Shown: positions 27,020-35,904 of the stretch, piece by piece
Layout of the letters: each line of letters starts with the position of its first letter
How positions within the stretch are numbered: the first letter of the stretch is position 1
From: Sabulibacter ruber
GTDB lineage: Bacteria; Bacteroidota; Bacteroidia; Cytophagales; Hymenobacteraceae
Assembly (NCBI RefSeq): GCF_017355955.1
Contig: NZ_JAFFID010000006.1
Coordinates: 62,001 to 126,000, forward strand
Reading direction: 5' to 3'
Length of the DNA stretch: 64,000 nt
Position numbers and translations under genes: made by a program
The notes under the pieces: generated by a model
The model's database searches: none
The model's input: the letters and a program-made list of their open reading frames with translations, nothing else
Told to the model about the DNA's origin: nothing

Positions 27020-27354
27020 TGAGGAAAGCACAGGTACTGAGAAACCGCATCCTGGCCGGAGAACTGACGGAGATACCCCAGGGGGGATACATCTTCCGGT
27101 ATGACGAGGCCTATCTACAGGACCCGAGCCTCCCGGCCATAAGCCTGACCTTGCCCAAGCGCCCACAGGAGTACAGGAGCGAGTACCTGTTCCCGTTCTT
27201 CTTCAATATGCTCTCGGAGGGAGTGAACCGGAACCTGCAGAGCCGGCAGCTGAAAATCGATGAGAACGACTATTTCGGATTGCTTCTGGCCACCGCCCAG
27301 TACGACACGATAGGGGCAGTCACCCTTCAACCAATCAAAGAGAACGAAGCATGA
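27016..27354 (+). CDS. hipS: HipS-like antitoxin (stand-alone HipA N-terminal subdomain)
   Basis: The 112-residue protein corresponds to the N-subdomain-1 of HipA: FRYDEAYLQDPSLPAISLTL, PKRPQEYRSEYLFPFFFNML and ENDYFGLLLATAQYDTIGAV are the hallmark segments. It is encoded separately from the kinase and overlaps it by four bases. In the E. coli HipBST system the equivalent protein HipS is the antitoxin that inhibits HipT. The same role is inferred here. Confidence 0.88.
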   Translation: MMRKAQVLRNRILAGELTEIPQGGYIFRYDEAYLQDPSLPAISLTLPKRPQEYRSEYLFPFFFNMLSEGVNRNLQSRQLKIDENDYFGLLLATAQYDTIGAVTLQPIKENEA

Positions 27355-28376
27355 GCATGCCTGCGGTAGATTTCTGTCCGGGCACCCTGAAGCCCCATTT
27401 CCGGACCTATAGCCCCGCCTGCCTGAGGAGTGTGTTCAACGGCCGGAAGGTCAGCCATATCCTCCCGTACCTGCCCCCGCAGGAAAGCGAGGAGGATGCC
27501 GCGAAGTTCCTGGAGAACCGGAAACGGATCTCCATCTCAGGCGTCCAGGAGAAACTTTCCCTGGTGCTGGAGAGGAACCGGCTGCGCCTCACCGAGACAG
27601 GGGAACAGGGCCAGTACATCCTCAAGCCCATCCCCAGGGATGTGAGGCGCCCCAGCCAGGTCCCGGCCAATGAGCACCTGACCATGCAGATAGCGCGGCA
27701 GGTCTACCGGCTTCCGGTGGCGGAGAATGCCCTGATTTTCTTTCGGAACGGGGAACCGGCCTATCTGACCAGGCGCTTCGACATGAAACCCGACGGCACG
27801 AAACACGGGCAGGAGGACTTCGCCTCCCTGGCGGGCAGAACCAGGCACACCGCCGGGAATGACTTCAAGTACGAGGGCAGCTACGAGGACATCGCCCGGA
27901 TCCTCCGGGAGACGGTGCCGGCCTACCAGGTGGAGGCTGAGAGGTTCTTCGCCCTGGTTCTGTTCAATTACCTGTTCTCCAACGGGGACGCACACCTGAA
28001 GAATTTCTCCCTGATGGACACCGAGTACGGAGACTATGTGCTGACCCCGGCTTACGACCTGATTTGTACCCGCCTGCATGTGGAGGACACGTACTTCGCG
28101 CTGAAGGACGGCCTTTTCTCGGGGGGCTATGAAACGGAGAGCTTCAAGGCCAACGGCTTCTATGCCTACGACGACTTCCATGAATTTGCCGGAAGGATCG
28201 GTCTGAGGGAAAACAGGTTCACAACAATCCTGGCCGCCTTCCAGAAGGAGCAGCCTGCGGTCCATACCCTGATCGGAAACTCCTTCCTGGAGCAGGACCT
28301 GAAAGAGAGATACAGGGAATATTACCTGGAGCGGTTACGCATGCTCAACTATTCAGCAAGGGCGAACAGCGGGTGA
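27351..28376 (+). CDS. hipT: HipT-like serine/threonine kinase toxin
   Basis: The 341-residue protein is the kinase core of HipA without N-subdomain-1. The Gly-rich loop region reads RISISGVQEK and contains the SIS motif (residues 61-63) that is autophosphorylated in E. coli HipT. The catalytic loop is SNGDAHLKNFSL (Asp213, Asn218) and the metal-binding motif is TPAYDLI (Asp236), so all kinase residues are intact. HipT phosphorylates tryptophanyl-tRNA synthetase in E. coli; the target here is unknown. The gene is translationally coupled to hipS. Confidence 0.92.
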   Translation: MSMPAVDFCPGTLKPHFRTYSPACLRSVFNGRKVSHILPYLPPQESEEDAAKFLENRKRISISGVQEKLSLVLERNRLRLTETGEQGQYILKPIPRDVRRPSQVPANEHLTMQIARQVYRLPVAENALIFFRNGEPAYLTRRFDMKPDGTKHGQEDFASLAGRTRHTAGNDFKYEGSYEDIARILRETVPAYQVEAERFFALVLFNYLFSNGDAHLKNFSLMDTEYGDYVLTPAYDLICTRLHVEDTYFALKDGLFSGGYETESFKANGFYAYDDFHEFAGRIGLRENRFTTILAAFQKEQPAVHTLIGNSFLEQDLKERYREYYLERLRMLNYSARANSG

Positions 28377-28721
28377 AAGCGCAAGCGGAACAATTCTACT
28401 CTCAGGACCCTGGCTGATTTCCGCTAGGCGAACCGGATGGGGCCCAAGTGCCGGCAAATCCTTTTCCGGCGCCAAAGGGTACCGAAAACCAGGGCAGCGG
28501 TCTTCGGTACCTGCTACTGGCCACCGTATGGCCGCAGGAGCGGTGGCGGGAGGCAGGGAGAGAGACAACCATCCAGGCAACCTGCCCTGCTACCGTGGGA
28601 AGCCAACCAGGGAGGGCGTACATCCAAACTAGGGAAGCAGGCAGAAATCCTCCTGGCGGGCGGGTTTATCTAGCTGGATTCCGTAGATTCATTCAGGTAA
28701 TCCAACCGTGTCTGCTTACTC

Positions 28722-29657
28722 ATGCCGCCGCACAGATTTCTCAGGAACCAATCGCTTCTAACCGTTTGCCTGCTTCTTATAGGCGGCGGGTTGCTCGTGC
28801 CCGGTTTTCCCGAACCTGTACCCCGGTGCGGTCCCCGCGTCCTTCCCGCCTCGGCCCCTGTGGCCGATGAAGGGCGGGTTATCCCTGGCAGGTCGCTGGT
28901 GGGCCGGAACCTGCCCCAGAGGTTTCCTTTCCCGGAGGTAAATGACTGGGTGGAGCGCAGATTGCTGACGGACCACGGGGCGATTTTCGTGGCGCAGGGC
29001 CGCGTCATCCACCCGCCTGCGGTTATCTTTGCCGACGCCGCAGGATGCGCCCACTGGCAGGCGCAGGTAAGTACCCGGCTTGAGCATCTCGGCGGCATCC
29101 CCGTCGAACTGCAGACGGAGGCGATGGAGGCCCTGCTCGCCGCCCGCAGAGAGGCCGCCGGGAAGAACCTGCGGATCACCCCGCGCGGCACGTGGGCGGC
29201 CCGCCGCAGCTACCGGGACACGGAAAAGATATGGAGCCGCCGGGTGGTACCGGGGCTTGCCTTCTGGCAGCGGCGCGGAAGGCTGAGCGCCCGGGAGGCA
29301 GCCCGTATCCGCGGGCTGGCGCCTGCCCGGCAGGTAAAGGAGATCCTGATGCTGGAAGCCCGTGGGCTGTTCTTCAGCAAGGATTTCTCCAGGTCCGTGC
29401 TATCTTCGGGTTCGGCCCCCGGGGCCTCGCAGCACCTCTCCCTGCTCGCCCTCGATATAAACGAGCACGGCCAGGAGGCGGTGCGCGCCATCCTTGCCCG
29501 GCACGGCTGGTTCCAGACGGTGGTCTCGGATCTGCCGCATTTCACCTACCTGGGCACTACCCAGGCCAGGTTACCCGCCCTTGGGCTGAGGAAAACGGTG
29601 AAAGGCAAACGGGTTTACTGGACCCTGGCCTTACTTGGGGAGCGCCAACTCCCTTGA
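28722..29657 (+). CDS. M15-like peptidoglycan peptidase (VanY-type fold)
   Basis: This 311-residue protein has an N-terminal signal or anchor (LLTVCLLLIGGGLLV). Near the C-terminus, GASQHLSLLALDIN resembles the metal site SxHxxGxAxD of M15 D-alanyl-D-alanine carboxypeptidases, and DLPHFTYLG supplies the second metal histidine. The body is Arg-rich. Its role could be cell-wall remodelling for conjugation or peptidoglycan turnover. The position next to hipBST gives no operon link. The 345 bases upstream hold no visible gene. Confidence 0.7.
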   Translation: MPPHRFLRNQSLLTVCLLLIGGGLLVPGFPEPVPRCGPRVLPASAPVADEGRVIPGRSLVGRNLPQRFPFPEVNDWVERRLLTDHGAIFVAQGRVIHPPAVIFADAAGCAHWQAQVSTRLEHLGGIPVELQTEAMEALLAARREAAGKNLRITPRGTWAARRSYRDTEKIWSRRVVPGLAFWQRRGRLSAREAARIRGLAPARQVKEILMLEARGLFFSKDFSRSVLSSGSAPGASQHLSLLALDINEHGQEAVRAILARHGWFQTVVSDLPHFTYLGTTQARLPALGLRKTVKGKRVYWTLALLGERQLP

Positions 29658-29997
29658 ACTCAGCAGCCTTCCCGGGAAGGGCAATTAGCCCCGTATCGAC
29701 CTTGATTCTACACCTGAAAGGATTTCTCCGTCCATCCCCCCAGTCTTTCTGCAGTTCGGCCTGTGCCTTTATCCGGGAAAAGAGCCGGCTCTCTCGGACA
29801 TGGGATCCGTCGGGCAGGGCCCTTATCTGTAGATTGACAAAACCCCTTGCAGGGCTTATGGGGGAGTCCCCGGAACGCAGCTCTGCTTTCCGCAAAACCC
29901 TGCCAGAGCGGGAAGTGCAACCCCTTGGATTTCTCCCTTGACTTGTTCTTAAGCCATCATGAAGCCGATGGCACAGCGATGCGAAGGCTTCCGCCGT

Positions 29998-30912
29998 TCA
30001 TCCTTCAGTATTGAAGAAGCCCCAGGCTGCTTTGGAGATATCGGCGATGATCTTTTCGTTCGTCTCGGGATCCTCCTTTGAGTCGGATACGAAAACACTG
30101 ATGAAAAAATATTCTCCATTTGGCAGAAAGACGATTCCGATGTCGTTGACCGCCGCCGTTATCCCGGTGGCTTTGTTCGCCCCGGAGGAACCGGTCTTGT
30201 GGGCAACGACGGTCCCTCGGGGCAACAGCCCTTTCAACCTTTTTTTGCCCGTTTCGTTTTCCCGCATCTCTTTCCAGACCAAGGAATGGCTTTCCGGGGA
30301 GAGCAGTTTTCCCTTGTTGCGGTAAAAGGCCTCCAATACCTTGGTGGCGGCTTTCGGGGTCGTCCAGTTCTGGAATTGCAGGTCCCAGTCATTCTGCATC
30401 ACCTCTTCGTTGATCTTAATGGAGAGGTCCCTGAAACCCTTCCCCGAAAAGTAGCTTTCTACTCCCTGCGGCCCACCGAGAAGCCTAAGCAGGGCATCGC
30501 AGCCCACATTGTCGCTGTGGGAGACCGTGTAGTGTATGATCTCTGCAAGCGGCAGGGTTGCCCCGTTCGGGTACTTCTCCCGGAGTGGGCTATGGAGCCC
30601 GGGCAGAAGGTCTTTTTTCCCTATTTTGATTTTCTGGGCGAGCGACAATTTTCCCGCATCGACCTGGGACAGAGCCGCCAGGGCGATATGGAACTTGAAA
30701 ACGCTCTGCATCGGAAAGCGCCTGTCCCCATTGAAAGACAGGGTGTCTTTCCCGTTGCCACTGACAATCGAGACCCCCACCGTCGCATTCCTCGCCGAGA
30801 TGATCTGCTGTATCTTCTCCCGCAGGGAGTCAGGTGTTTGTGCCGAGGCCTGGTACGCAAGAAACAGCAGCAGGGCAGCGGCCAGGTTGAGTACTCGGGT
30901 CATTCTTTTCAT
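29998..30912 (-). CDS. Class A beta-lactamase (subclass A2, VEB/PER/CfxA-like)
   Basis: The roughly 304-residue enzyme has a signal peptide (ALLLFLAYQASAQ). It carries the active-site motif SVFKFH (Ser70-x-x-Lys73), SDN at the 130 loop, an omega-loop region with NEEVMQNDWDLQFQNWTTP (Glu166 region) and HKTGSSG (KTG motif). The omega-loop sequence is diagnostic of the A2 subclass shared by VEB, PER and CfxA enzymes, which often hydrolyse cephalosporins. It acts in the periplasm. The start at 30912 is preferred over 30918. No regulator gene is adjacent. About 615 bases upstream contain no other gene apart from promoter DNA. Confidence 0.95.
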   Translation of the reverse strand: MKRMTRVLNLAAALLLFLAYQASAQTPDSLREKIQQIISARNATVGVSIVSGNGKDTLSFNGDRRFPMQSVFKFHIALAALSQVDAGKLSLAQKIKIGKKDLLPGLHSPLREKYPNGATLPLAEIIHYTVSHSDNVGCDALLRLLGGPQGVESYFSGKGFRDLSIKINEEVMQNDWDLQFQNWTTPKAATKVLEAFYRNKGKLLSPESHSLVWKEMRENETGKKRLKGLLPRGTVVAHKTGSSGANKATGITAAVNDIGIVFLPNGEYFFISVFVSDSKEDPETNEKIIADISKAAWGFFNTEG

Positions 30913-31533
30913 GGTCATAGGACATAGCCGGAGGCCTACCGCCCCTCGGAGAGGGAATCCTGGCTTCTTGGGTATAGAGCTGTGTTTCTCAGGCTTTCGC
31001 CCTGGGAAGGAGTAAGGTCTTCGCTACCGGTTTTCAGGACCTTACCCCCAGCTCCGCTGAGCGATACCCGGACAGCCCACCTCGCTTTTTGGCAATATAC
31101 CCAAAATGCGTAGGCGGGCAAGCGTTTTGCCATAGGTATAAGCCCGTCCCTGCTCCGGCTTAGGAGCTACTGGTGTGGCGGGGTTCCTATCTTCACCATT
31201 CCGTTAGTCCTTTGTTTGGTAAGACATCCGGACATCGTCCCGCTGCCTAGCGGAAAACAAACCGGTATATCGCATAGACCCGGGTAAAGGGGGAATCATT
31301 ACCACCCAGGGGACACAAAGACAGAACCGCACGGGCGCACCAGCTGACCAGGAAGGTGGCCCGTACGGCTCAGGTACCTGATTCAAGACAGAGGCCGGTG
31401 GACGACAGAAGTAAAATCCACCATCAGATAAACAAAGATACGTAGAACCGTTTTCCGGTTCCAGCTATAACCTTTTAGTTCTTAGGAAGTTTAATAACTA
31501 AATAATTAAATTTATAAAGTTGCTTTTCTAAGA

Positions 31534-31740
31534 ATGGAACTCAGGAAAAGGCAGAAATGCAGGGGCTGCCGGGCCCTGGAGGTTAAACCAGGGGCATTTG
31601 GCGCAACGTGCGTACTGGGGTTCAGGGTCACTCCCCATTCCAACCTCTTCAACGCCAAACCGCTGGAGCTTTGCCCCAGGCCTATCACCCTCTCCGCGTT
31701 GGTGCAATGCCAGGCGAAGCCCCCAGAAGGGGAGCAATGA
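31534..31740 (+). CDS. Small cysteine-motif protein, unknown
   Basis: This 68-residue frame begins MELRKRQKCRGCRALEVKPG and has a C-x2-C pair plus further cysteines (ATCVLGF, LCPRP, VQCQ). This could be a small metal-binding knuckle. It follows a clear AT-rich promoter-like stretch (31485-31530) in otherwise GC-rich DNA, which supports a real start. No family is recognised. Confidence 0.45.
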   Translation: MELRKRQKCRGCRALEVKPGAFGATCVLGFRVTPHSNLFNAKPLELCPRPITLSALVQCQAKPPEGEQ

Positions 31741-31837
31741 CCTTCCTGCTGGGATCTTCCGGGATCTGCCTGCGGCTTTGGGCCAGGCAGGGCTTAGGCT
31801 TAGGACTGGGAACTCAGCCTTGCGGCACTTCGATGCT

Positions 31838-32263
31838 TCAGTTGACCTGCGCCCGCAGCCACTCCGCCGCTGCCGTCCCGCTGTTGAACACCTGGAACTG
31901 GATGGAGGAGCCTTCCTGGTTGAAGATCTCCGTCACTGCGGTGAGCGCGCGGTGGTCAAGGCTCAGGATGGAGCTGTTGAGCCTGGCGAACCTTTGGAGC
32001 CGGGTCCGGGTCAGCTTCCGGATGAAGTCCTTCACCGTGAGCCCGTATTCCCGGTCGTCCATCTTCCCCACTGAGACGTTGGTGGAGTCCAACAGAAGGT
32101 TCTTCACGTCATAGCTGATGACATTGTCCGCGACGATCTCCAGGGCGTGCTTGAGTTCCCCCACCCCGAACTCCTCCACGTTGGGAAGCTCGGCGAAGAG
32201 GGTATCCTCCGCCGGGTTGAACGTGATGGTTACGAGCCAGTTCCTGAGAATGATCATCGGCAC
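31838..32263 (-). CDS. STAS/SpoIIAA-like cytosolic protein
   Basis: The 141-residue protein has a pattern of alternating strands and helices (NWLVTITFNPAEDTLFAEL; ALEIVADNVISYDVKNLLLD; TRLQRFARLNSSILS) typical of STAS-like folds seen in Cytophagales hypothetical proteins. It has no catalytic residues, signal or membrane segment. It probably acts in signalling or protein binding, but this is inference. Confidence 0.6.
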   Translation of the reverse strand: MPMIILRNWLVTITFNPAEDTLFAELPNVEEFGVGELKHALEIVADNVISYDVKNLLLDSTNVSVGKMDDREYGLTVKDFIRKLTRTRLQRFARLNSSILSLDHRALTAVTEIFNQEGSSIQFQVFNSGTAAAEWLRAQVN

Positions 32264-32482
32264 AATTTTGCCTAAAAATACTACAATAGTTTGGATTTAA
32301 TCGGTTTGTTCGGCCAATAAGGTCTAAAACCCGGTGAAGCGGCGGTTTCACCCGGTAAACCAACCGTAGGTTTCCTTTCCCGGGAGGATCTTGGGGCTGT
32401 TGGCCCTGGCCGCTGGAATCAGGAAGGGAAGGGGTTTCAGGGCCAGCGATCTGTATCCTTTCACCTGACGGAGGGGGAAGGG

Positions 32483-32552
32483 GGCAGAGGAATTTGCCAA
32501 TTGGTGTTCGCCTACCGCTGCTAGGCAGCAGCGGTAGGCGGCAGAGGAATTT
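32483..32552. repeat. 14-bp perfect hairpin flanked by direct repeats
   Basis: CGCCTACCGCTGCT (32509-32522) pairs perfectly with AGCAGCGGTAGGCG (32527-32540) around a 4-base loop. The hairpin is flanked by direct copies of GGCAGAGGAATTT (32483-32495 and 32540-32552). No T-run follows, so it is not a classical terminator; a REP-like or small mobile repeat is possible. Confidence 0.6.
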
Positions 32553-32587
32553 AGGCGGATCCGGGGATAAGTTGCCGGGGGACAGCC

Positions 32588-32629
32588 TTGGCATATGGTT
32601 TTCCGATCCAGCGGAAAACCATATGCCAA
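32588..32629. repeat. 18-bp perfect inverted repeat hairpin
   Basis: TTGGCATATGGTTTTCCG pairs with CGGAAAACCATATGCCAA around a 6-base loop. It begins about 12 bases after the stop of the MmcQ-like gene on the minus strand, so it may end or stabilise that transcript, although no U-run is visible. Confidence 0.6.
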
Positions 32630-32640
32630 CAAGCACTTTC

Positions 32641-32967
32641 CTACGCTTTCCCGGCCTTCGCCACCAGGTTATAAGCCGAAAGCAGCGCCTCCATCACCAC
32701 TTCCTTTGTGATCCGGCTGAGCACAAGGGTGGTTGCTCCCTTCTGGCCCCATTTGTTCGGGACGGGATAGATGTTGGCCTCATCCAACTGCCGGAAATGC
32801 GCCTGCTCCGCAGGTGTGAGAAAGACGTTGGCGGTATTGTCTTTGGGCAGATAGGTGGCGAACATGCGCCGGCCTACTACCCGGAATCCAATCCGCCCGA
32901 AATGAGCAGTTTGCTCTGTTCCCGGAAAGGAAAGCGCCATTTCGGCGAAAGAGGCTACTGTTAGCAT
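32641..32967 (-). CDS. MmcQ/YjbR family protein
   Basis: The 108-residue protein contains MALSFPGTEQTAHFGRIGFR, FATYLPKDNTANVFLTPAEQ and KWGQKGATTLVLSRITKEV, the core of the MmcQ/YjbR fold with its double-wing DNA-binding-like shape. Function in the family is poorly defined. It stands alone and ends at a strong hairpin. Confidence 0.85.
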   Translation of the reverse strand: MLTVASFAEMALSFPGTEQTAHFGRIGFRVVGRRMFATYLPKDNTANVFLTPAEQAHFRQLDEANIYPVPNKWGQKGATTLVLSRITKEVVMEALLSAYNLVAKAGKA

Positions 32968-33255
32968 GGGTATGGGTTAGATGGCGGCTAGAAGTGAGGG
33001 TGATATTTACCGAAGCTCGAAGGCCTTGTACAGTAGTACAGGCAATCATATGCTTGCCGTTTTAGAGTGCTGCTTAAGGTGTCCGGCCTGGTGAAGAAGC
33101 GCATTATCGGCGCCTAACCCATTCCGGGACAAAGGTGCTGGCTTGGAACAAATGCCACATAGAGCACGCCAACCACTATCAACTGCGGGGCGTCCGTTGT
33201 TCGTTTATCCTCTTCCATTATAGTTGGGGCAAAGTCCGAGGAGACTGGTTCGGGG

Positions 33256-33678
33256 CTATTGCCCCGTTGCTTGTGCGGCTGGGATCTTCGAGACGTCCAT
33301 GAAGAAAACCTCCCACGTGTGCCCGTCGAAATCTTCAATGGTCCGCTGTTGCATAAAGCCGTAATCCCTCACTTCGTGGGGCTCTGTCCCGCCTGCCTTC
33401 AGACCGTTCACCACGATGGTGTTCATTTCCTCAATACTGTCCGTTGAAAGGGAGAAAAGCCCTGCCACGCTCGATTTTGTGTCTGCGAGGGGTTTGGTGA
33501 TAAAGGATGTAAACTTTTCGTGGGTCAAAAGCATCACATAGATGTTTTCACTCCAAACCATACACTTGCCGGTGTCGTCTGAATACTGCGGATTGACGGT
33601 AAACCCCAGTGCCGTATAAAAACCGGTGGATTTTTGTAGGTCTTTTACTGCCAGGTTGATGAAGATTTGCTTTGCCAT
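33256..33678 (-). CDS. VOC/glyoxalase-fold protein
   Basis: This 140-residue protein opens FINLAVKDLQKSTGFYTALG and closes FDGHTWEVFFMD, the paired beta-alpha-beta modules of the vicinal oxygen chelate superfamily (PhnB/glyoxalase-like). The Glu in TWEVFF is a usual metal ligand. Substrate cannot be predicted; relatives include antibiotic-binding and glyoxalase proteins. Confidence 0.88.
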   Translation of the reverse strand: MAKQIFINLAVKDLQKSTGFYTALGFTVNPQYSDDTGKCMVWSENIYVMLLTHEKFTSFITKPLADTKSSVAGLFSLSTDSIEEMNTIVVNGLKAGGTEPHEVRDYGFMQQRTIEDFDGHTWEVFFMDVSKIPAAQATGQ

Positions 33679-33939
33679 ATTTGGGATACTTAGAGGTGGA
33701 AGCGACTATAGGATTTATTTCTGGGCTTGGACAGGACCCGGGACAACGACTGTGTAAAATAACAGTGGATGGGTAGGAGTCCTGTTGCTTCGGTTAAAGC
33801 ATTAAGATAATTAAAGGAGGTAACCTTTCCTACCCAAGCAATCCAGCCATTGTTTTTATCTTGTGTTATGACTAATTCACAACCATTGATACAGAAGCTT
33901 TCCTGTATCTCGTAAGAATTATGGAATCAAATGACAGTC

Positions 33940-34572
33940 TTAATATAGCCTCTCTTTGTAGCTTTCTTTTAATGCATCCGAAATCCTATGGGCTGGGTAA
34001 CTTTCATTGCTGACATGATCCGCTAGTATCTGCGGTATTTTCGGCAGATCATTCTCTGGCAGCCAGGTTTCCTTATTCCATAGTTCTGATCTTATGAAGG
34101 CTTTGGCGCAATGAATATAACACTCCTCAACCTCCACTATGATTGCTAACCTGGGGATTTTACCATTTACCTGGTGTCTTCCCAGTAACTTCGCCTCCCT
34201 GGATATTATCGCTTTTCCGTTAACACGGAGGGTTTCTTTCAAACCGGGTATTAGGAAGATGATTCCAATCTGAGGGTTGGAAAGGATATTCGATAACGAA
34301 TCACACCTTTTATTTCCTGGCCTTTCCGGGATGACCAGGTAATGATCCTCCAGGGTTTCTACAAAGCCCGGAGCGTCCCCACGCGGGGATACATCACACA
34401 ATCCCTCTTTGCTGGATGTACCTATAAAGATTAGGGGTGATTTTGCTATAAAATCTTTACAATGCCTGTCAAGACGAGAAATAGCCTTTTTCCTTACCAA
34501 TTCGCTCGGATATCCAAGAAGCTCCCTAAGCTCATCTTCAGTATTGATCAGGTCTTCCGGTTGATTTTGCAT
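33940..34572 (-). CDS. MSMEG_1061-type FMN-dependent pyridoxamine-phosphate-oxidase family protein
   Basis: The 210-residue protein begins EDLINTEDELRELLGYPSEL and contains FIGTSSKEGLCDVSPRGDAP, DHYLVIPERPGNKRCDSLSN and QIGIIFLIPGLKETLRVNG. This is the diagnostic order of the MSMEG_1061 PPOX group, which binds FMN or F420. It is a single-gene unit. Its reaction is unknown. Confidence 0.88.
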   Translation of the reverse strand: MQNQPEDLINTEDELRELLGYPSELVRKKAISRLDRHCKDFIAKSPLIFIGTSSKEGLCDVSPRGDAPGFVETLEDHYLVIPERPGNKRCDSLSNILSNPQIGIIFLIPGLKETLRVNGKAIISREAKLLGRHQVNGKIPRLAIIVEVEECYIHCAKAFIRSELWNKETWLPENDLPKIPQILADHVSNESYPAHRISDALKESYKERLY

Positions 34573-34740
34573 TGGATTTGAATCTTAACACCGGGGCAAT
34601 TAGCTTATTTTATCGGTAATCGCAAAAGAGAGCAAGAACCAGGGTTTGGTTTATAGTAGGAATAGAGAGAAGATCTTTTTATGATTTGGCATAAAGACTG
34701 GGCTAAGGCACGCTTTAGGTGTGGTTAGCAGTAGCACTAT

Positions 34741-35403
34741 TTAATCTAACCATTCAATTGTAAGTCCAGTAGATGCCTTAATTTTTTCAAGTTCTGCAGG
34801 TGTCTCAAAACCTAAAACCGCATTCTGTCCACCCGTGTCAAAATAGGTATATTTACCCTTTGTTTTATACTTCTGAGTCAATTCTACAATTTTTGAAAAC
34901 AAGGTTGTGTCAACCCAATCATCATCTACTAGTAGGTTCCACTTGTAGCTGTCGCCATTTATTGTAAATGAGACCCAAGCTACTTTTTCCTCTATGTCAA
35001 CATAATCTTCGATGTTCTCAAACTGTAATTCTCCTCTTGAAATTCTCTCAAGGTTTTCAATAATAAAGACGTATGAACCATGATCTTCTATTGCTTCTGT
35101 GTCGAAGTCCCAACATTTATTTGTGATAGGCGTCCATGGTTCCCTTTCTATCGTCTGCCCAAGAGTTAAGTACAGCAATGAATATGGCTCTTTTTCAAAT
35201 TTATGTTGCCCGGTCCATCTATTGAGGTCTGTCGTATCTACCTCCGGATTCAAGATAAACCCGAGTTTTGTAAAAGTTTCCAGTTGTTCTTGAAAGGTGG
35301 ACTTGCTTGTTGAATTAAATGAAGATGGGTTGTTAATCGGATTGTCACATCCGAAAAAGCTCAGGATTGTACCTGTTAACCCCAGTAGTATATCTTTAAT
35401 CAT
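34741..35403 (-). CDS. Putative lipoprotein, unknown
   Basis: This 220-residue protein has a short hydrophobic N-terminus with a lipobox-like Cys (ILSFFGCDNP), suggesting membrane anchoring. The mature part is acidic (ENIEDYVDIEEKVAW; LLVDDDWVDTTLFSKIVEL) and ends LEKIKASTGLTIEWLD. No family is recognised. It follows the small protein gene at 35409 by six bases on the same strand, so the two may be co-transcribed. Confidence 0.6.
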   Translation of the reverse strand: MIKDILLGLTGTILSFFGCDNPINNPSSFNSTSKSTFQEQLETFTKLGFILNPEVDTTDLNRWTGQHKFEKEPYSLLYLTLGQTIEREPWTPITNKCWDFDTEAIEDHGSYVFIIENLERISRGELQFENIEDYVDIEEKVAWVSFTINGDSYKWNLLVDDDWVDTTLFSKIVELTQKYKTKGKYTYFDTGGQNAVLGFETPAELEKIKASTGLTIEWLD

Positions 35404-35408
35404 TAGGT

Positions 35409-35648
35409 TTAGAGAGTGTTTCTATAAAGAAATTCCCCAGCTGATGCTTCAGAAAAATCTCTGACGTATGCTTTAGCAGCATCCGCATTAGCGAAGTCGG
35501 CAGATTCGTAAACTAAACCCTCTAAACCTTCCGGATCACTTTCATATGGCTTCCATGCCTGCACAACAACAATGTTATCCCCTTCTTCTGTTAAGTCACG
35601 GTAGACCAAAACCTCTACTTGTTCTGTTTTTACAATTTTCTGATTCAT
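35409..35648 (-). CDS. Small acidic protein, unknown
   Basis: From the ATG at 35648 (MNQKIVKTEQVEVLVYRDL) the protein has about 79 residues. It is acidic, with a repeated pattern of strands (NIVVVQAWKPYESDPEG) and a final helix (AKAYVRDFSEASAGEF). An upstream ATG at 35681 would add eleven odd residues and is not favoured. Function unknown. It is probably in one unit with the downstream putative lipoprotein. Confidence 0.6.
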   Translation of the reverse strand: MNQKIVKTEQVEVLVYRDLTEEGDNIVVVQAWKPYESDPEGLEGLVYESADFANADAAKAYVRDFSEASAGEFLYRNTL

Positions 35649-35904
35649 AGCATTAATCATTGGCTTTTTGTTGCACTCCACACCTTTTCCCGAATCTCAT
35701 TTTGCACCTGCATGCTGGTCATGTGGTCAGCATGGGTTCTATGAAACAACCATTGAAGAAGACGAGAAAAACCAGAGCATTGATTCCGTAGGCCTGCAAA
35801 CCATTGGAAAGAATTTATTGGCAAAGTAATTCATCATAGCAGGTTCTTACTCAGGCATCAAATCAGATTTTGACATTTTTTCCTATAAAACTTCAGCCGT
35901 ATCC

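Noticed and set aside
29557..29895. 112-codon minus-strand frame behind the M15-like gene
   Set aside because: Part of it looks protein-like, but it overlaps the end of the peptidase gene, lacks a clear ATG start and matches nothing I know.
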